Assembly (NCBI RefSeq): GCF_003096815.1
Contig: NZ_QENY01000016.1
Location: forward strand, 1 to 64,000
Length of the DNA: 64,000 nt
Source of the DNA: Hallella colorans
GTDB lineage: Bacteria; Bacteroidota; Bacteroidia; Bacteroidales; Bacteroidaceae
Direction of reading: 5' to 3'
Within the stretch, counting starts at the first letter, position 1; each line of letters begins with the position of its first letter. This document shows positions 54,714 through 63,477 of this stretch, piece after piece. A model generated the notes under the pieces. It was not told the DNA's origin and ran no database searches. It saw only the letters and a list, made by a program, of their open reading frames with translations. Position numbers and translations under genes: made by a program.

Positions 54714-55280
54714 TCAAATACTGTAACCCACGCTGATATATGGATATACCACCATGCCTCTATTCACGCCATCGTTCGAAACACCCAACTCGTCAAACTG
54801 CTTTACGGCGATGCCCGGGCTGATGCCAAGACGTAGAATGACGCCGTTGGCGTGCTGATAGCGATAGCCCACGTCTATAAAACAGAAGGCGCCATCACGG
54901 TCTTCTTCCACTATATAACCATTGGCGTGGCTGATTTTGCACTTGTACCAGCCATAACTCAAGCCCACGCCCAACTCAGCGTGATGATCTTTACAACCAA
55001 TTAGATAATTGACGGCTACCGGAATACTCCATCCTGTGGTTTTGTCAGGCCCAACATTGAAAAAACGACGAGAGTTCGACGTGGCGTATGCCACACCCAA
55101 TCGTCCACCCCATCGTGTGTCCGCATTAAACCGTGAGTCGTAATACAGTCCTAAAGTGGTGGACGATCCGCCCACCTCGACCATCAGTCCACCATCGGTT
55201 TGGGCTTGGCACTCAATGACACCAAGCAAAGATAGCAAGGCGCAACAAACCGTTGACTGTATAAAAAACATCACTTTCAT
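54714..55280 (-). CDS. Outer membrane beta-barrel protein, small
   Basis: 188 residues from the ATG at 55280 (MKVMFFIQSTVCCALLSLLG), which gives a signal peptide ending near ECQAQ-TD. The frame stays open for 90 more codons upstream but without a family pattern. The mature part has eight or so alternating strands (LMVEVGGSSTTLGLYYDSRF, WGGRLGVAYATS, AELGVGLSYGWYKC) and ends in YPYISVGYSI. Probably an 8-strand barrel; function unknown. Confidence 0.7.
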   Translation of the reverse strand: MKVMFFIQSTVCCALLSLLGVIECQAQTDGGLMVEVGGSSTTLGLYYDSRFNADTRWGGRLGVAYATSNSRRFFNVGPDKTTGWSIPVAVNYLIGCKDHHAELGVGLSYGWYKCKISHANGYIVEEDRDGAFCFIDVGYRYQHANGVILRLGISPGIAVKQFDELGVSNDGVNRGMVVYPYISVGYSI

Positions 55281-55770
55281 ATTTTTATTTCTTTCCCATA
55301 AGACACAATGCCCACGTGTCACGCTCTGCCATTGATAGCTCACGTTGTCGACATTAGCCCAGCCGGCAAACCAAATGTCACAGGTCGACTTGGTGTTTCC
55401 GCGCGCGTCATGATTGGTAACGGCCACAAGCGGAGAGCGGTATCGAAGATTGCCAAACGTGACAACAAGCGTTATTGCCTCAAATGCCGTGTGGACGACG
55501 GTTGGGGGCATGCGTTTTTGCAAAAATAAGAATAATCGGCGGCATAACAAAATGATAGCGGCATAAAGATGCTAAAACATGACAGGATATGAGAGTGCTT
55601 TTTTAAAATAAAACACCGTCACGACGAAACCCCGGCGGCGAACATACATAACTGTCAAAAAATCTAACCGAATTTTAACACTTCAGACAAGGATGCTACA
55701 GAGATTGGACGCTCGAAAAAACACGCCCGAATGAACTTTTCTCGCATGATTGCTCCAATATGAATTGGCA
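55281..55770. other. Gene-free stretch upstream of the small barrel gene
   Basis: Open frames exist on both strands over 55281-55550 but overlap one another and show no family pattern; the minus one is in frame with the barrel gene. Nothing else is recognisable up to the repeat element. Confidence 0.4.
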
Positions 55771-56008
55771 ATTGATACCTATTCGCGCCATGTATGGGAC
55801 TTAAAGGCATGACGAATCGGGTTTAGTCGTACTGCGATTAATACCAGAACGTGTCATGATTAAGGCTTAATGACAGCGTGCGGGCAGCCAATGAGGGATT
55901 GCAAAATGCCCGTTTCCTCGTAAAATATTAAAACATAGGTAGTTGTGTACTTGGCTTATTTTTGGCGTATTTGCGACCAAGCATGCCATTGTTTGAAAAT
56001 AAGCCAAG
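55771..56008 (+). repeat. Dispersed intergenic element, copy R5
   Basis: Box ATTGATACCTATTCG (55771-55785; 13 of 15 as in R3), AT/GC mosaic middle with TAAAGGCAT and GATTAAGGC words, then a perfect 13-base inverted repeat with arms 55950-55962 and 55996-56008. GGCGTATTTGCG, the core of the R4 arm, lies in the loop (55964-55975). Between divergent genes. Confidence 0.6.
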
Positions 56009-56290
56009 CATAAACAGTGGCTTGTCTTATTTTTTCAAAATAGATAACCACCACTATCCTTACATCTTCTCATCACCCTTGCCATCATGCTACGCACACC
56101 ATTGGGTCAAGGTGTTTTCATGGTCATGATACCGTCACAATGGCAAAATAAAATTAGACGATATGAGAAAAACTATAATGCAGCCTATTTTATTAAAAGA
56201 TTAGTGGTCTGTAAAACCTCCTAAGTATCACCATAAAACAACAATTTTATGGTCTAAAGTGAAAACTTGCATAATAAATTCTGTTTTTAT

Positions 56291-56321
56291 TTTGTTATCT
56301 CCGAAAGTTACCCTATCTTTG
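56291..56321 (+). promoter_or_regulatory. korAB promoter
   Basis: TTTG (56291-56294), a 19-base spacer and TATCTTTG (56314-56321). The leader to the start codon is about 100 bases. The bases 56009-56290 are AT-rich without other features. Confidence 0.82.
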
Positions 56322-56426
56322 CCACGACCAAAGATGAAACATGTACAACTTGAATGCATGACCAACCTAAAACAAGCGTAGAAGCTATACAAACATGCAT
56401 GTAAACCTATAAATTTAAAAAATACT

Positions 56427-58325
56427 ATGGCAGATGGATTAGAGGTAAAAGAACTGGAGAGTGTCGTTGTGAGATTCTCTGGTGATTCTGGCGACGGTAT
56501 GCAATTAGCCGGTAACATTTTTTCCACAATTTCAGCAACAGTCGGTAACGATATATCTACGTTTCCAGACTATCCAGCAGACATTCGCGCTCCGCAAGGC
56601 TCGCTGACAGGCGTTTCTGGATACCAAATTCATGTGGGAGAAGACAAAGTATACACGCCGGGCGACCAGTGCGACGTATTGGTCGCTATGAATGCCGCCG
56701 CACTGAAGACACAGTACAAATATCTCAAACCACAGGGAACAATTATTATCGACACTAACTCTTTTGGGCCTGACAACCTAAAAAAAGCTGAATTTCAAAC
56801 CGATGACTACTTGGCAGAGATGGGTATAGACCCCGACAACGTTGTGGCATGCCCCATAACCAACATGGTAAAATCGTGCTTGGAAGATACAGACATGGAC
56901 AACAAGTCTAAGCTGAAATGTCGCAACATGTTCGCTTTAGGAGTGGTTTGCTGGCTTTTCAACCGCGACATCGACCTGTTGGCCGAGTACCTGCGTAAAA
57001 AATTTGCCAAAAAACCAGCCGTTGCCGAGGCCAACATCAAGGTGGCTAAAGCAGGATACGACTATGGAACCAACACCCACTCGTCGGTACCCAACACCTA
57101 TCGCATAGAGTCTAAACATAAAAGACCTGGCCGATACATGGATATCACTGGTAACAAAGCCACGGCATACGGCCTGATGGCTGCTGCCGAGCGCGCTGGC
57201 TTGAAACTGTTCTTGGGCTCATACCCCATCACACCGGCCACCGACATTCTGCACGAGTTGGCCAAACACAAATCAATGGGAGTAATTACGGTGCAATGCG
57301 AAGACGAGATTAGCGGTTGCGCCAGTGCTATCGGCGCTGCCTTTGCAGGCGCATTAGCTGCTACATCCACCTCGGGCCCGGGTATATGCCTGAAGAGCGA
57401 GGCTATGAACTTGGCCGTAATCGATGAGCTGCCATTGGTGGTGATAGACGTACAGCGTGGTGGTCCATCGACTGGCATGCCCACAAAGAGTGAGCAAACA
57501 GACTTGTTGCAAGTGCTATATGGCCGTAACGGCGAGAGCCCGATGCCAGTTATAGCCCCAATCAGTCCGACCGACTGTTTTGAGGCCGCCTACATGGCTG
57601 CCAAAATAGCCCTTGAACACCTCACGCCCGTAGTGCTGTTATCCGACGCTTACGTGGCCAATGGCTCGGGAGCATGGCGCCTGCCACAAATGAGCGACCT
57701 GCCAGAGATTAAACCGCACTATACGATAGAAAGTCAAAAATACAAATATACACCTTATCAGCGTGACCCTGAAAACTTTGTGCGCTATTGGGCTATACCT
57801 GGGACAAAAGGCTACACGCATATCCTCGGCGGACTGGAAAAGGATGGAGCGACGGGCGCTATATCCACAGAACCGACAAACCACGACAAGATGGTACGCC
57901 TGAGATATAACAAGATTTCAAGCATCAAAGTGCCTAATCTGAAGATTGAAGGTGACAAGGACGACGCAGAACTGCTCATTGTGGGCTTCGGCTCTACCTA
58001 TGGGCATTTGCACTCGGCTATGGTTGCACTGCAAAAGAAAGGATATAAAGTGGCATTGGCCCACTTCAGGTATATCAACCCATTGCCTAAGAACACAGCT
58101 GAGGAGCTGAGCAAATATGAAAAGGTAGTGGTGGCAGAGCAAAACCTCGGTCAATTGGCCGCCCTGCTACGTATCAGGATAAACGATTTCTCGCCTTATC
58201 AATATAATAAGGTGATGGGACAACCATTCGTAGTGAACGAATTGGTAAAATCTTTTGAGGCGCTTATCATCAACGAAGACTCCAACAAAGTGAGCCGCGA
58301 TTTTGAGACGCGCATGCTACAATAG
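56427..58325 (+). CDS. korA: 2-oxoglutarate:ferredoxin oxidoreductase, alpha subunit with fused gamma domain
   Basis: 632 residues. The gamma domain comes first (about 10-200; VVRFSGDSGDGMQLAGNIF, FPDYPADIRAPQGS). The pyrimidine-binding alpha domain follows (about 225-460; GLKLFLGSYPITPATDILHEL, TSTSGPGICLKSEAMNLA), then a transketolase C-terminal-like domain. Converts 2-oxoglutarate and CoA to succinyl-CoA with reduction of ferredoxin, or the reverse, in the cytosol. The substrate is assigned from the two-subunit layout; other 2-oxoacids are possible. Works with the next gene. Confidence 0.92.
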   Translation: MADGLEVKELESVVVRFSGDSGDGMQLAGNIFSTISATVGNDISTFPDYPADIRAPQGSLTGVSGYQIHVGEDKVYTPGDQCDVLVAMNAAALKTQYKYLKPQGTIIIDTNSFGPDNLKKAEFQTDDYLAEMGIDPDNVVACPITNMVKSCLEDTDMDNKSKLKCRNMFALGVVCWLFNRDIDLLAEYLRKKFAKKPAVAEANIKVAKAGYDYGTNTHSSVPNTYRIESKHKRPGRYMDITGNKATAYGLMAAAERAGLKLFLGSYPITPATDILHELAKHKSMGVITVQCEDEISGCASAIGAAFAGALAATSTSGPGICLKSEAMNLAVIDELPLVVIDVQRGGPSTGMPTKSEQTDLLQVLYGRNGESPMPVIAPISPTDCFEAAYMAAKIALEHLTPVVLLSDAYVANGSGAWRLPQMSDLPEIKPHYTIESQKYKYTPYQRDPENFVRYWAIPGTKGYTHILGGLEKDGATGAISTEPTNHDKMVRLRYNKISSIKVPNLKIEGDKDDAELLIVGFGSTYGHLHSAMVALQKKGYKVALAHFRYINPLPKNTAEELSKYEKVVVAEQNLGQLAALLRIRINDFSPYQYNKVMGQPFVVNELVKSFEALIINEDSNKVSRDFETRMLQ

Positions 58326-58355
58326 ACCGATTAACACTTTAAATCTGAAGACACA

Positions 58356-59411
58356 ATGGAAGAAAACATTCAAACTGAGGCTATAAACGAACAAGCGGCC
58401 GAAGTAAAATATACATCCAACGATTATAAAAAAGGACAACCCCGTTGGTGTCCGGGATGTGGAGACCACGGTTTTTTGAACGCACTGCAAAAGGCTATGG
58501 CAGAAATAGGAGTGGCGCCATACGAGACAGCGGTAATATCGGGTATAGGATGCTCAAGCCGACTGCCTTACTACGTCAACACTTACGCCATGCAAACCAT
58601 TCACGGCAGGGCTGCAGCCATAGCCACAGGAGCCAAAATAGTGAACCCAAAACTGACTGTTTGGCAAGTCAGTGGAGACGGAGATGCACTGGCTATCGGT
58701 GGTAACCACTTCATACACTGTATGCGCAGAAACGTGAATCTAAACATGATTTTGTTGAACAACCGTATCTATGGCTTGACAAAAGGACAATACTCGCCGA
58801 CCAGCCCATTTGGCTTCGTGTCTAAATCGAGTCCTTATGGCACTGTTGAAGAACCGTTCAGACCAGCGGAATTATGCTTTGGCGCACGTGGAAAATTCTT
58901 TGCGCGCACCGTCGCTTCTGACATTTCGCACACCGTCAAAATGCTCAAAGCCGCTCATCATCACAAAGGCGCCGCTGTATGCGAGGTGTTGCAAAACTGC
59001 GTCATCTTTAACAACGGCATCCATGAATCCGTTTACTCTTCTACCGCTCGCAAGAATAATGCCATCTATGTGGAGCATGGCAAACCGTTAGTATTCGGTC
59101 CTAACAACGAGTTTGGATTGGTACAAGATGGATTTGCGCTAAAAGTGGTGGAAATAGGTAAGAACGGTTACACCATGAACGACGTATTGGTGCACGACGC
59201 TCATTGCGAGGACGACACGCTACAACTCAAGCTCGCCATGATGGATAACGAGCATGGATTCCCCGTGGCGCTTGGCGTGATACGCGACGTAGAGGCTCCT
59301 TGTTATGACGAAGCCGTGAATATGCAGATAGAAGAGATCAAACAGAAAAAATCTTACCACTGCTTTGAGGAACTCTTGGAGACCAACGATATTTGGGAGG
59401 TGACAGAATAA
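58356..59411 (+). CDS. korB: 2-oxoglutarate:ferredoxin oxidoreductase, beta subunit
   Basis: 351 residues. Binds thiamine diphosphate and a 4Fe-4S cluster: WCPGCGDHG near 30 with cluster cysteines, ISGIGCSSRLPYY, GDGDALAIGGNHF (ThDP motif) and ILLNNRIYGLTKGQ. Starts 30 bases after korA, clearly one operon. No separate delta (ferredoxin-like) subunit gene is adjacent, as expected for the two-subunit type. Confidence 0.94.
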   Translation: MEENIQTEAINEQAAEVKYTSNDYKKGQPRWCPGCGDHGFLNALQKAMAEIGVAPYETAVISGIGCSSRLPYYVNTYAMQTIHGRAAAIATGAKIVNPKLTVWQVSGDGDALAIGGNHFIHCMRRNVNLNMILLNNRIYGLTKGQYSPTSPFGFVSKSSPYGTVEEPFRPAELCFGARGKFFARTVASDISHTVKMLKAAHHHKGAAVCEVLQNCVIFNNGIHESVYSSTARKNNAIYVEHGKPLVFGPNNEFGLVQDGFALKVVEIGKNGYTMNDVLVHDAHCEDDTLQLKLAMMDNEHGFPVALGVIRDVEAPCYDEAVNMQIEEIKQKKSYHCFEELLETNDIWEVTE

Positions 59412-59487
59412 ACTGATAGTAGACTGTCTGACAGCCTTTCTTTCAGTTTTAAAAGATTTGAGAACTACCCAATATAAGTTTTTATTT

Positions 59488-59520
59488 AGTGCCCTACAAC
59501 AATATGTTGCAGGGCACTTT
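59488..59520 (+). terminator. Terminator after korB
   Basis: A 13-base stem (59488-59500 with 59506-59518, one mismatch) and a short T run. Confidence 0.75.
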
Positions 59521-59886
59521 GATTGACATACCAAGTTTCAAATAGTATGAAAACAGCTCTTCCTTAAAATGCTCACAACAAGGACTATTAAGGCAGGCTG
59601 GACAATATCGGTTAGTCAGGTGATATTGCCAATATAACGAAAACGCAAATAGAAAAGGACAATTCGACAGCGGCCCTTCGAAAAACGCAAACGAAAACAC
59701 CTGTAACGCATAGCCCCCCTCCACACCAAAACGTTTTAAAGGCAATGCTCTTCAGCATGGGCCATTTGGCTTGAGGGTCTACTTCGATACTGCCATCCAA
59801 TTAAATGACATTAAAAAGAACATTGACAGGACGCGCGACAATCGAAAGTTGACAGCGCTATTATTACAACATGGCGTACCGTGCGC
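59521..59886. other. Gap between korB and upp, one doubtful small frame
   Basis: A minus-strand frame of 83 codons (59494-59745) encodes a cysteine-rich tail (YCPACLNSPCCEHFKEEL). There is no promoter and no family match, and its stop falls inside the korB terminator. I do not call it as a gene. Otherwise nothing is seen. Confidence 0.35.
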
Positions 59887-60546
59887 TTATATTTTGTCGC
59901 CATAGCATAGGTCGCCAGCATCGCCAAAACCGGGCACGATATACTTGTGCTCGTTCAATCCGGGGTCGATGGCGGCACACCAAATGGTAGTTTTATCGTC
60001 GGGAAACGTTTGTTTAACGTGCGCGATACCCTCTGGGGTAGCTATCACGCAGCACACATGAATGCGCTTGGGCGTTCCCTTAGTGAGAAAAGCCTTGTAC
60101 CCCAACTCCATACTGCCACCCGTAGCGAGCATCGGGTCGACAATGACCAATGTCTTCTCGTCCATGCTGGGCGTGGCTAAATACTCCACATGAATATCCA
60201 CTTTGCGATGCTCGGCATCGGTATACTCGCGATAAGCAGACACGAACGCATTGCCAGCATGGTCAAACACATTGAGAAAACCTTGGTGAAAGGGTAACCC
60301 GGCACGAAAAATGGTGCCCAAGACAATCTTGTCAGATGGCACGAGAACGGTTGAGATGCCTAATGGCGTGGCTATCTTCTTGGACGTGTAATCCAACTTT
60401 TTCGACACCTCAAAAGCCTCAAATTCACCAACGCGCATAATATTGTTTCGAAATAAAAGACGATTTTTCTGATATTCGACATCTCGAATTTCAGCCATAT
60501 ACTGCCCAATGATGCTGTTCTTGTCCGACAGATTGATAATTTCCAT
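59887..60546 (-). CDS. upp: Uracil phosphoribosyltransferase
   Basis: 219 residues. The PRPP loop VIVDPMLATGGSM is near 137-149, the LGTIFRAGLPFHQG flexible-loop region is near 82, and the C-terminal NEHKYIVPGFGDAGDLCYG binds uracil. Salvages uracil to UMP in the cytosol. Own promoter, divergent from pckA. Confidence 0.95.
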   Translation of the reverse strand: MEIINLSDKNSIIGQYMAEIRDVEYQKNRLLFRNNIMRVGEFEAFEVSKKLDYTSKKIATPLGISTVLVPSDKIVLGTIFRAGLPFHQGFLNVFDHAGNAFVSAYREYTDAEHRKVDIHVEYLATPSMDEKTLVIVDPMLATGGSMELGYKAFLTKGTPKRIHVCCVIATPEGIAHVKQTFPDDKTTIWCAAIDPGLNEHKYIVPGFGDAGDLCYGDKI

Positions 60547-60611
60547 AATGTTGCGGTATTTTCTTTGGTGGATAAGGCCTTGAAGTCTCAGCCTTAATTT
60601 GTTTGCGATTG

Positions 60612-60642
60612 CAAAGTTAGCAAAACAGATTAATTTTGCAAA
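60612..60642 (-). promoter_or_regulatory. upp promoter
   Basis: On the minus strand: TTTG (60642-60639), a 19-base spacer and TAACTTTG (60619-60612). Confidence 0.82.
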
Positions 60643-60731
60643 GCCTAAATGACAAATATGTTTCGGGCATATTTGTTTTTAATATCTTTAACCTAAAAAG
60701 GTTTGAGTTGTCGAAAAATTCACGATTAAAG

Positions 60732-60763
60732 CTTGTTCACACGACCACTTTTTGCTAACTTTG
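60732..60763 (+). promoter_or_regulatory. pckA promoter
   Basis: CTTG (60732-60735), a 20-base spacer and TAACTTTG (60756-60763); start codon at 60818. Confidence 0.75.
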
Positions 60764-60817
60764 CAAATAACATAATAAGGATATAATCACTTTTACAACT
60801 TAAATACATTTAACGAA

Positions 60818-62431
60818 ATGGCAAAGTTTAATAAATCTGTGCTTGAAAAGTACGGTATCACTGGTACTACTGAGGTAGTTTACTGCCCCACTTACGAGAC
60901 CCTCTTCGAAGAAGAAACAAAGGAAGGTCTCGAGGGCTTTGAAAAGGGTCAGGAGACAGAGTTAGGCGCTGTATGTGTACAGACTGGTATCTATACTGGC
61001 CGCTCTCCCAAAGACAAGTTCATCGTAGATGATGAAAATTCTCACGACACTCTATGGTGGACAAGCGACGAATACAAGAATGACAACCACAAGATGACCA
61101 AGGACGCTTGGAAGGTTGTGAACGAATTGGCCAAGAAAGAGCTTTCAAACAAGCGTCTGTTTGTTGTTGATGGCTTCTGCGGTGCCAACAAAGACACTCG
61201 CATGAAGATTCGTTTCATCGTGGAAGTGGCTTGGCAAGCTCATTTCGTAACTAACATGTTCATTCGTCCTATCAACCAAGAAGAGTTGGATCAGGAGCCT
61301 GATTTCATTGTTTACAACGCTTCCAAGGCCAAGGTTGAAAACTACAAGGAACTCGGTTTGAACTCTGAAACCTGCGTGGCATTCAACGTTACAACCAAAG
61401 AGCAAGTTATCCTGAACACATGGTACGGTGGCGAAATGAAGAAAGGTATGTTCTCTATGATGAACTACTATTTGCCATTGAAGGGCATCGCATCTATGCA
61501 CTGCTCTGCCAATACAGACATGAACGGTCAAAACACTGCCATCTTCTTCGGTCTTTCTGGTACAGGTAAGACAACCCTTTCGACCGACCCCAAACGCCTT
61601 CTCATTGGTGACGACGAGCATGGATGGGATGACAACGGCGTGTTCAACTTCGAGGGAGGTTGCTATGCCAAGGTTATCAACCTTGACAAAGAGTCTGAGC
61701 CTGACATCTACAATGCTATCAAGCGCAACGCTCTCCTTGAGAACGTTATTGTAGACGAAAATGGCAAGATTGATTTCACGGACAAGAGCCGCACCGAGAA
61801 CACTCGTGTTTCTTACCCAATCCATCACATCAAGAATATCGTAAAGCCTATCTCGGCTGGTCCCGCCGCCAAGCAGGTAATCTTCTTGAGTGCTGACGCG
61901 TTTGGCGTGTTGCCTCCTGTGTCTATCTTGAGTGCAGAGCAGACTAAGTATTACTTCCTCTCTGGCTTCACCGCCAAGCTCGCAGGAACAGAGCGTGGCA
62001 TAACAGAGCCTACGCCTACATTCTCCGCTTGCTTCGGCCAAGCATTCCTCGAGCTGCACCCAACAAAGTACGCAGAGGAGCTGGTTAAGAAGATGAAGAG
62101 AAACGGTGCCAAGGCTTACTTGGTGAACACTGGTTGGAACGGTACTGGCAAGCGTATCTCTATCCGCGACACACGTGGTATCATTGACGCTATTTTGAAC
62201 CACTCTATAGATGAGGCTCCTACCAAGACCATACCTTATTTCAACTTCGTAGTACCTACAAAGCTTGAAGGTGTGGCTACCGAGATACTTGATCCACGCG
62301 ATACTTACGCTGATGCTTCTAAGTGGGAAGAGAAAGCTAAGGACCTCGCCGCACGTTTCATCAAGAACTTTGACAAGTATACCACAAACGAAGCAGGCAA
62401 GGCTCTTGTAGCCGCTGGTCCCCAGCTTTAA
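60818..62431 (+). CDS. pckA: Phosphoenolpyruvate carboxykinase (ATP)
   Basis: 537 residues, standard length. [16 protein letters not shown] near 63, the P-loop [11 protein letters not shown] near 246, [11 protein letters not shown] with the metal-binding Asp, and FEGGCYAK. Interconverts oxaloacetate and PEP; in Bacteroidales it mainly fixes CO2 onto PEP during succinate formation. Codon use is strongly biased towards a limited set (AAG, AAC, TTC, GGT), pointing to high expression. Its own promoter and terminator. Confidence 0.98.
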   Translation: MAKFNKSVLEKYGITGTTEVVYCPTYETLFEEETKEGLEGFEKGQETELGAVCVQTGIYTGRSPKDKFIVDDENSHDTLWWTSDEYKNDNHKMTKDAWKVVNELAKKELSNKRLFVVDGFCGANKDTRMKIRFIVEVAWQAHFVTNMFIRPINQEELDQEPDFIVYNASKAKVENYKELGLNSETCVAFNVTTKEQVILNTWYGGEMKKGMFSMMNYYLPLKGIASMHCSANTDMNGQNTAIFFGLSGTGKTTLSTDPKRLLIGDDEHGWDDNGVFNFEGGCYAKVINLDKESEPDIYNAIKRNALLENVIVDENGKIDFTDKSRTENTRVSYPIHHIKNIVKPISAGPAAKQVIFLSADAFGVLPPVSILSAEQTKYYFLSGFTAKLAGTERGITEPTPTFSACFGQAFLELHPTKYAEELVKKMKRNGAKAYLVNTGWNGTGKRISIRDTRGIIDAILNHSIDEAPTKTIPYFNFVVPTKLEGVATEILDPRDTYADASKWEEKAKDLAARFIKNFDKYTTNEAGKALVAAGPQL

Positions 62432-62457
62432 GCTGCCGAATTTGTAATACATAATAT

Positions 62458-62491
62458 AAAAAGCCCGTTCCATCGTGAATGGGCTTTTTGT
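62458..62491 (+). terminator. Terminator of pckA
   Basis: An 8-base outer stem (62459-62466 with 62481-62488) plus inner pairs, and a T run. Confidence 0.88.
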
Positions 62492-62543
62492 ATTTAGCCT
62501 AATTATAATAAAGTGACATAATCATTAAAACTTGCAAAAATAT

Positions 62544-62574
62544 TTTGTGTGTACGGAAACAATGTTTATCTTTG
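62544..62574 (+). promoter_or_regulatory. Orphan promoter
   Basis: TTTG (62544-62547), a 19-base spacer and TATCTTTG (62567-62574), a full consensus match. No conventional gene follows; the nearest is prmC 900 bases away, beyond a terminator. Confidence 0.8.
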
Positions 62575-62653
62575 CATTGTCTTCGTGAGAAGATGCACAT
62601 AAAGTTTCATTAGGTTAGTAGTTTGATAGATTTTTAAGGTAAAGATTAGGATT

Positions 62654-62692
62654 ATGTTATTAGATTTTGAATCAGCTGGAATATCAGTTTAG
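62654..62692 (+). CDS. 12-codon upstream reading frame (possible leader peptide)
   Basis: MLLDFESAGISV then TAG. Ends 10 bases before the 25-codon frame, so translation of the two could be coupled. Very short; coding status uncertain. Confidence 0.2.
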   Translation: MLLDFESAGISV

Positions 62693-62702
62693 GTCATTTT
62701 TT

Positions 62703-62780
62703 ATGACTGTTCTTAGTATTATTGCTTTGGCAATGCTGATATCCATTAACATTATTCTTGCAAAAAGACAGTGTGAGTGA
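62703..62780 (+). CDS. Hydrophobic micro-protein, 25 residues
   Basis: Residues 2-20 form one hydrophobic helix (VLSIIALAMLISINIILA), followed by KRQCE, so it would insert in the membrane with its basic end in the cytosol. Layout resembles small membrane peptides such as type I toxins or KdpF-like subunits. Its stop codon sits in the loop of the terminator hairpin. No Shine-Dalgarno is seen, as usual here. No homologue is known to me; coding is inferred from the surrounding promoter and terminator. Confidence 0.4.
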   Translation: MTVLSIIALAMLISINIILAKRQCE

Positions 62781-62797
62781 TCATATTGTCTTTTTTG
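62762..62797 (+). terminator. Terminator of the orphan unit
   Basis: A perfect 9-base stem (62762-62770 with 62787-62795) and T run; the loop holds the TGA of the 25-codon frame. Confidence 0.75.
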
Positions 62798-63395
62798 TTT
62801 ATATATGGATCAGTATCTCGTACTTTACGTCGCAAAACCCGTTAATGGCAAGTATACTATGTAAGTGTACAGCATGGTTTTTCTAAACCCATGCAAATCG
62901 GCTATACTATCGCTTTAAACCATAAATCACACGCATATCAAATAGAAATGGTGGGTGGCATTATTTGGTTTAGTTTAAAAGAGTTATCTTTCCTAATAAG
63001 CAATGGTCGGGTCAAAAAAGATCGTTTTGATAGCCATTGGACTCAGTCCCTCTAAAAATTTTGGTGCATGCCATTGGCCATTTGTTTCAATATGTGGTAT
63101 CAGTGTTTGAAAGTTATTTTTCACTGTTCTCGCAAGGTAAAAGATGTCGTTTGTGGCATAGAAACGCTGCCTTTGTCATGCGATGAGTGCTTCTTTGTGC
63201 TTCGTTTTGGCTTTAATGGCTTAACCGTTAGCAACCAATGGTACGTCGATTGGTATCTATAAGAAACGTGAACGCTACCTAATGGTAATTCGTGGAGTGT
63301 ATACTTTCGCCCGCCAAAAACATAGCTCCAACGGCACATGAGACAGAGTTGTTAAAATATACGATACCAATCGTACTATGTACAAAATAATTCAG
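62798..63395. repeat. Gap with decayed pieces of the dispersed element
   Basis: ATTGGTATCTAT (63249-63260) is identical to the middle of the R3 box, and the bases after it resemble R3 weakly (CGTGAACGCTA against CGTGTGAGCGTTA). No matching inverted repeat follows. Several 'GCCATTGG' words occur at 63020-63100. No gene is seen. Confidence 0.35.
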
Positions 63396-63403
63396 TAACT
63401 TTG
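63396..63403 (+). promoter_or_regulatory. -7 box of prmC
   Basis: TAACTTTG, 75 bases before the start codon; no clear -33 element. Confidence 0.5.
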
Positions 63404-63477
63404 TTACCACTTACTGATCATTCCGCTTTGGCGTGTCGAAGCGCGCCTTTGCGCCCTGATGAAAACCTTCAACATTC

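Larger units (their letters stand above)
62580..62797 (+). ncRNA. Predicted short transcript (about 215 bases), small RNA or peptide mRNA
   Basis: Bounded by the orphan promoter (62544-62574) and a terminator (62762-62797). The 5' end can form a 5-pair hairpin with a GTGA tetraloop (62580-62593, TCTTC/GAAGA). Inside are two small frames: 12 codons at 62654-62692 and 25 codons at 62703-62780. Whether it acts as RNA or as a message cannot be told from sequence. Confidence 0.55.

Noticed and set aside
55281..55550. In-frame 90-codon extension upstream of the small barrel gene, and an opposite 73-codon frame
   Set aside because: The barrel gene has a proper signal peptide at the inner Met, and the extension would block it. 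Neither frame has a recognisable pattern.
59494..59745. Minus-strand 83-codon frame with a cysteine-rich end
   Set aside because: The cysteines are suggestive, but there is no promoter, the frame ends inside the korB terminator and I know of no homologue.
61145..62473. Antisense open frame of 442 codons across pckA
   Set aside because: It lies wholly opposite a conserved, highly expressed gene. Its openness follows from the biased codon use of pckA, and its protein shows no family pattern.
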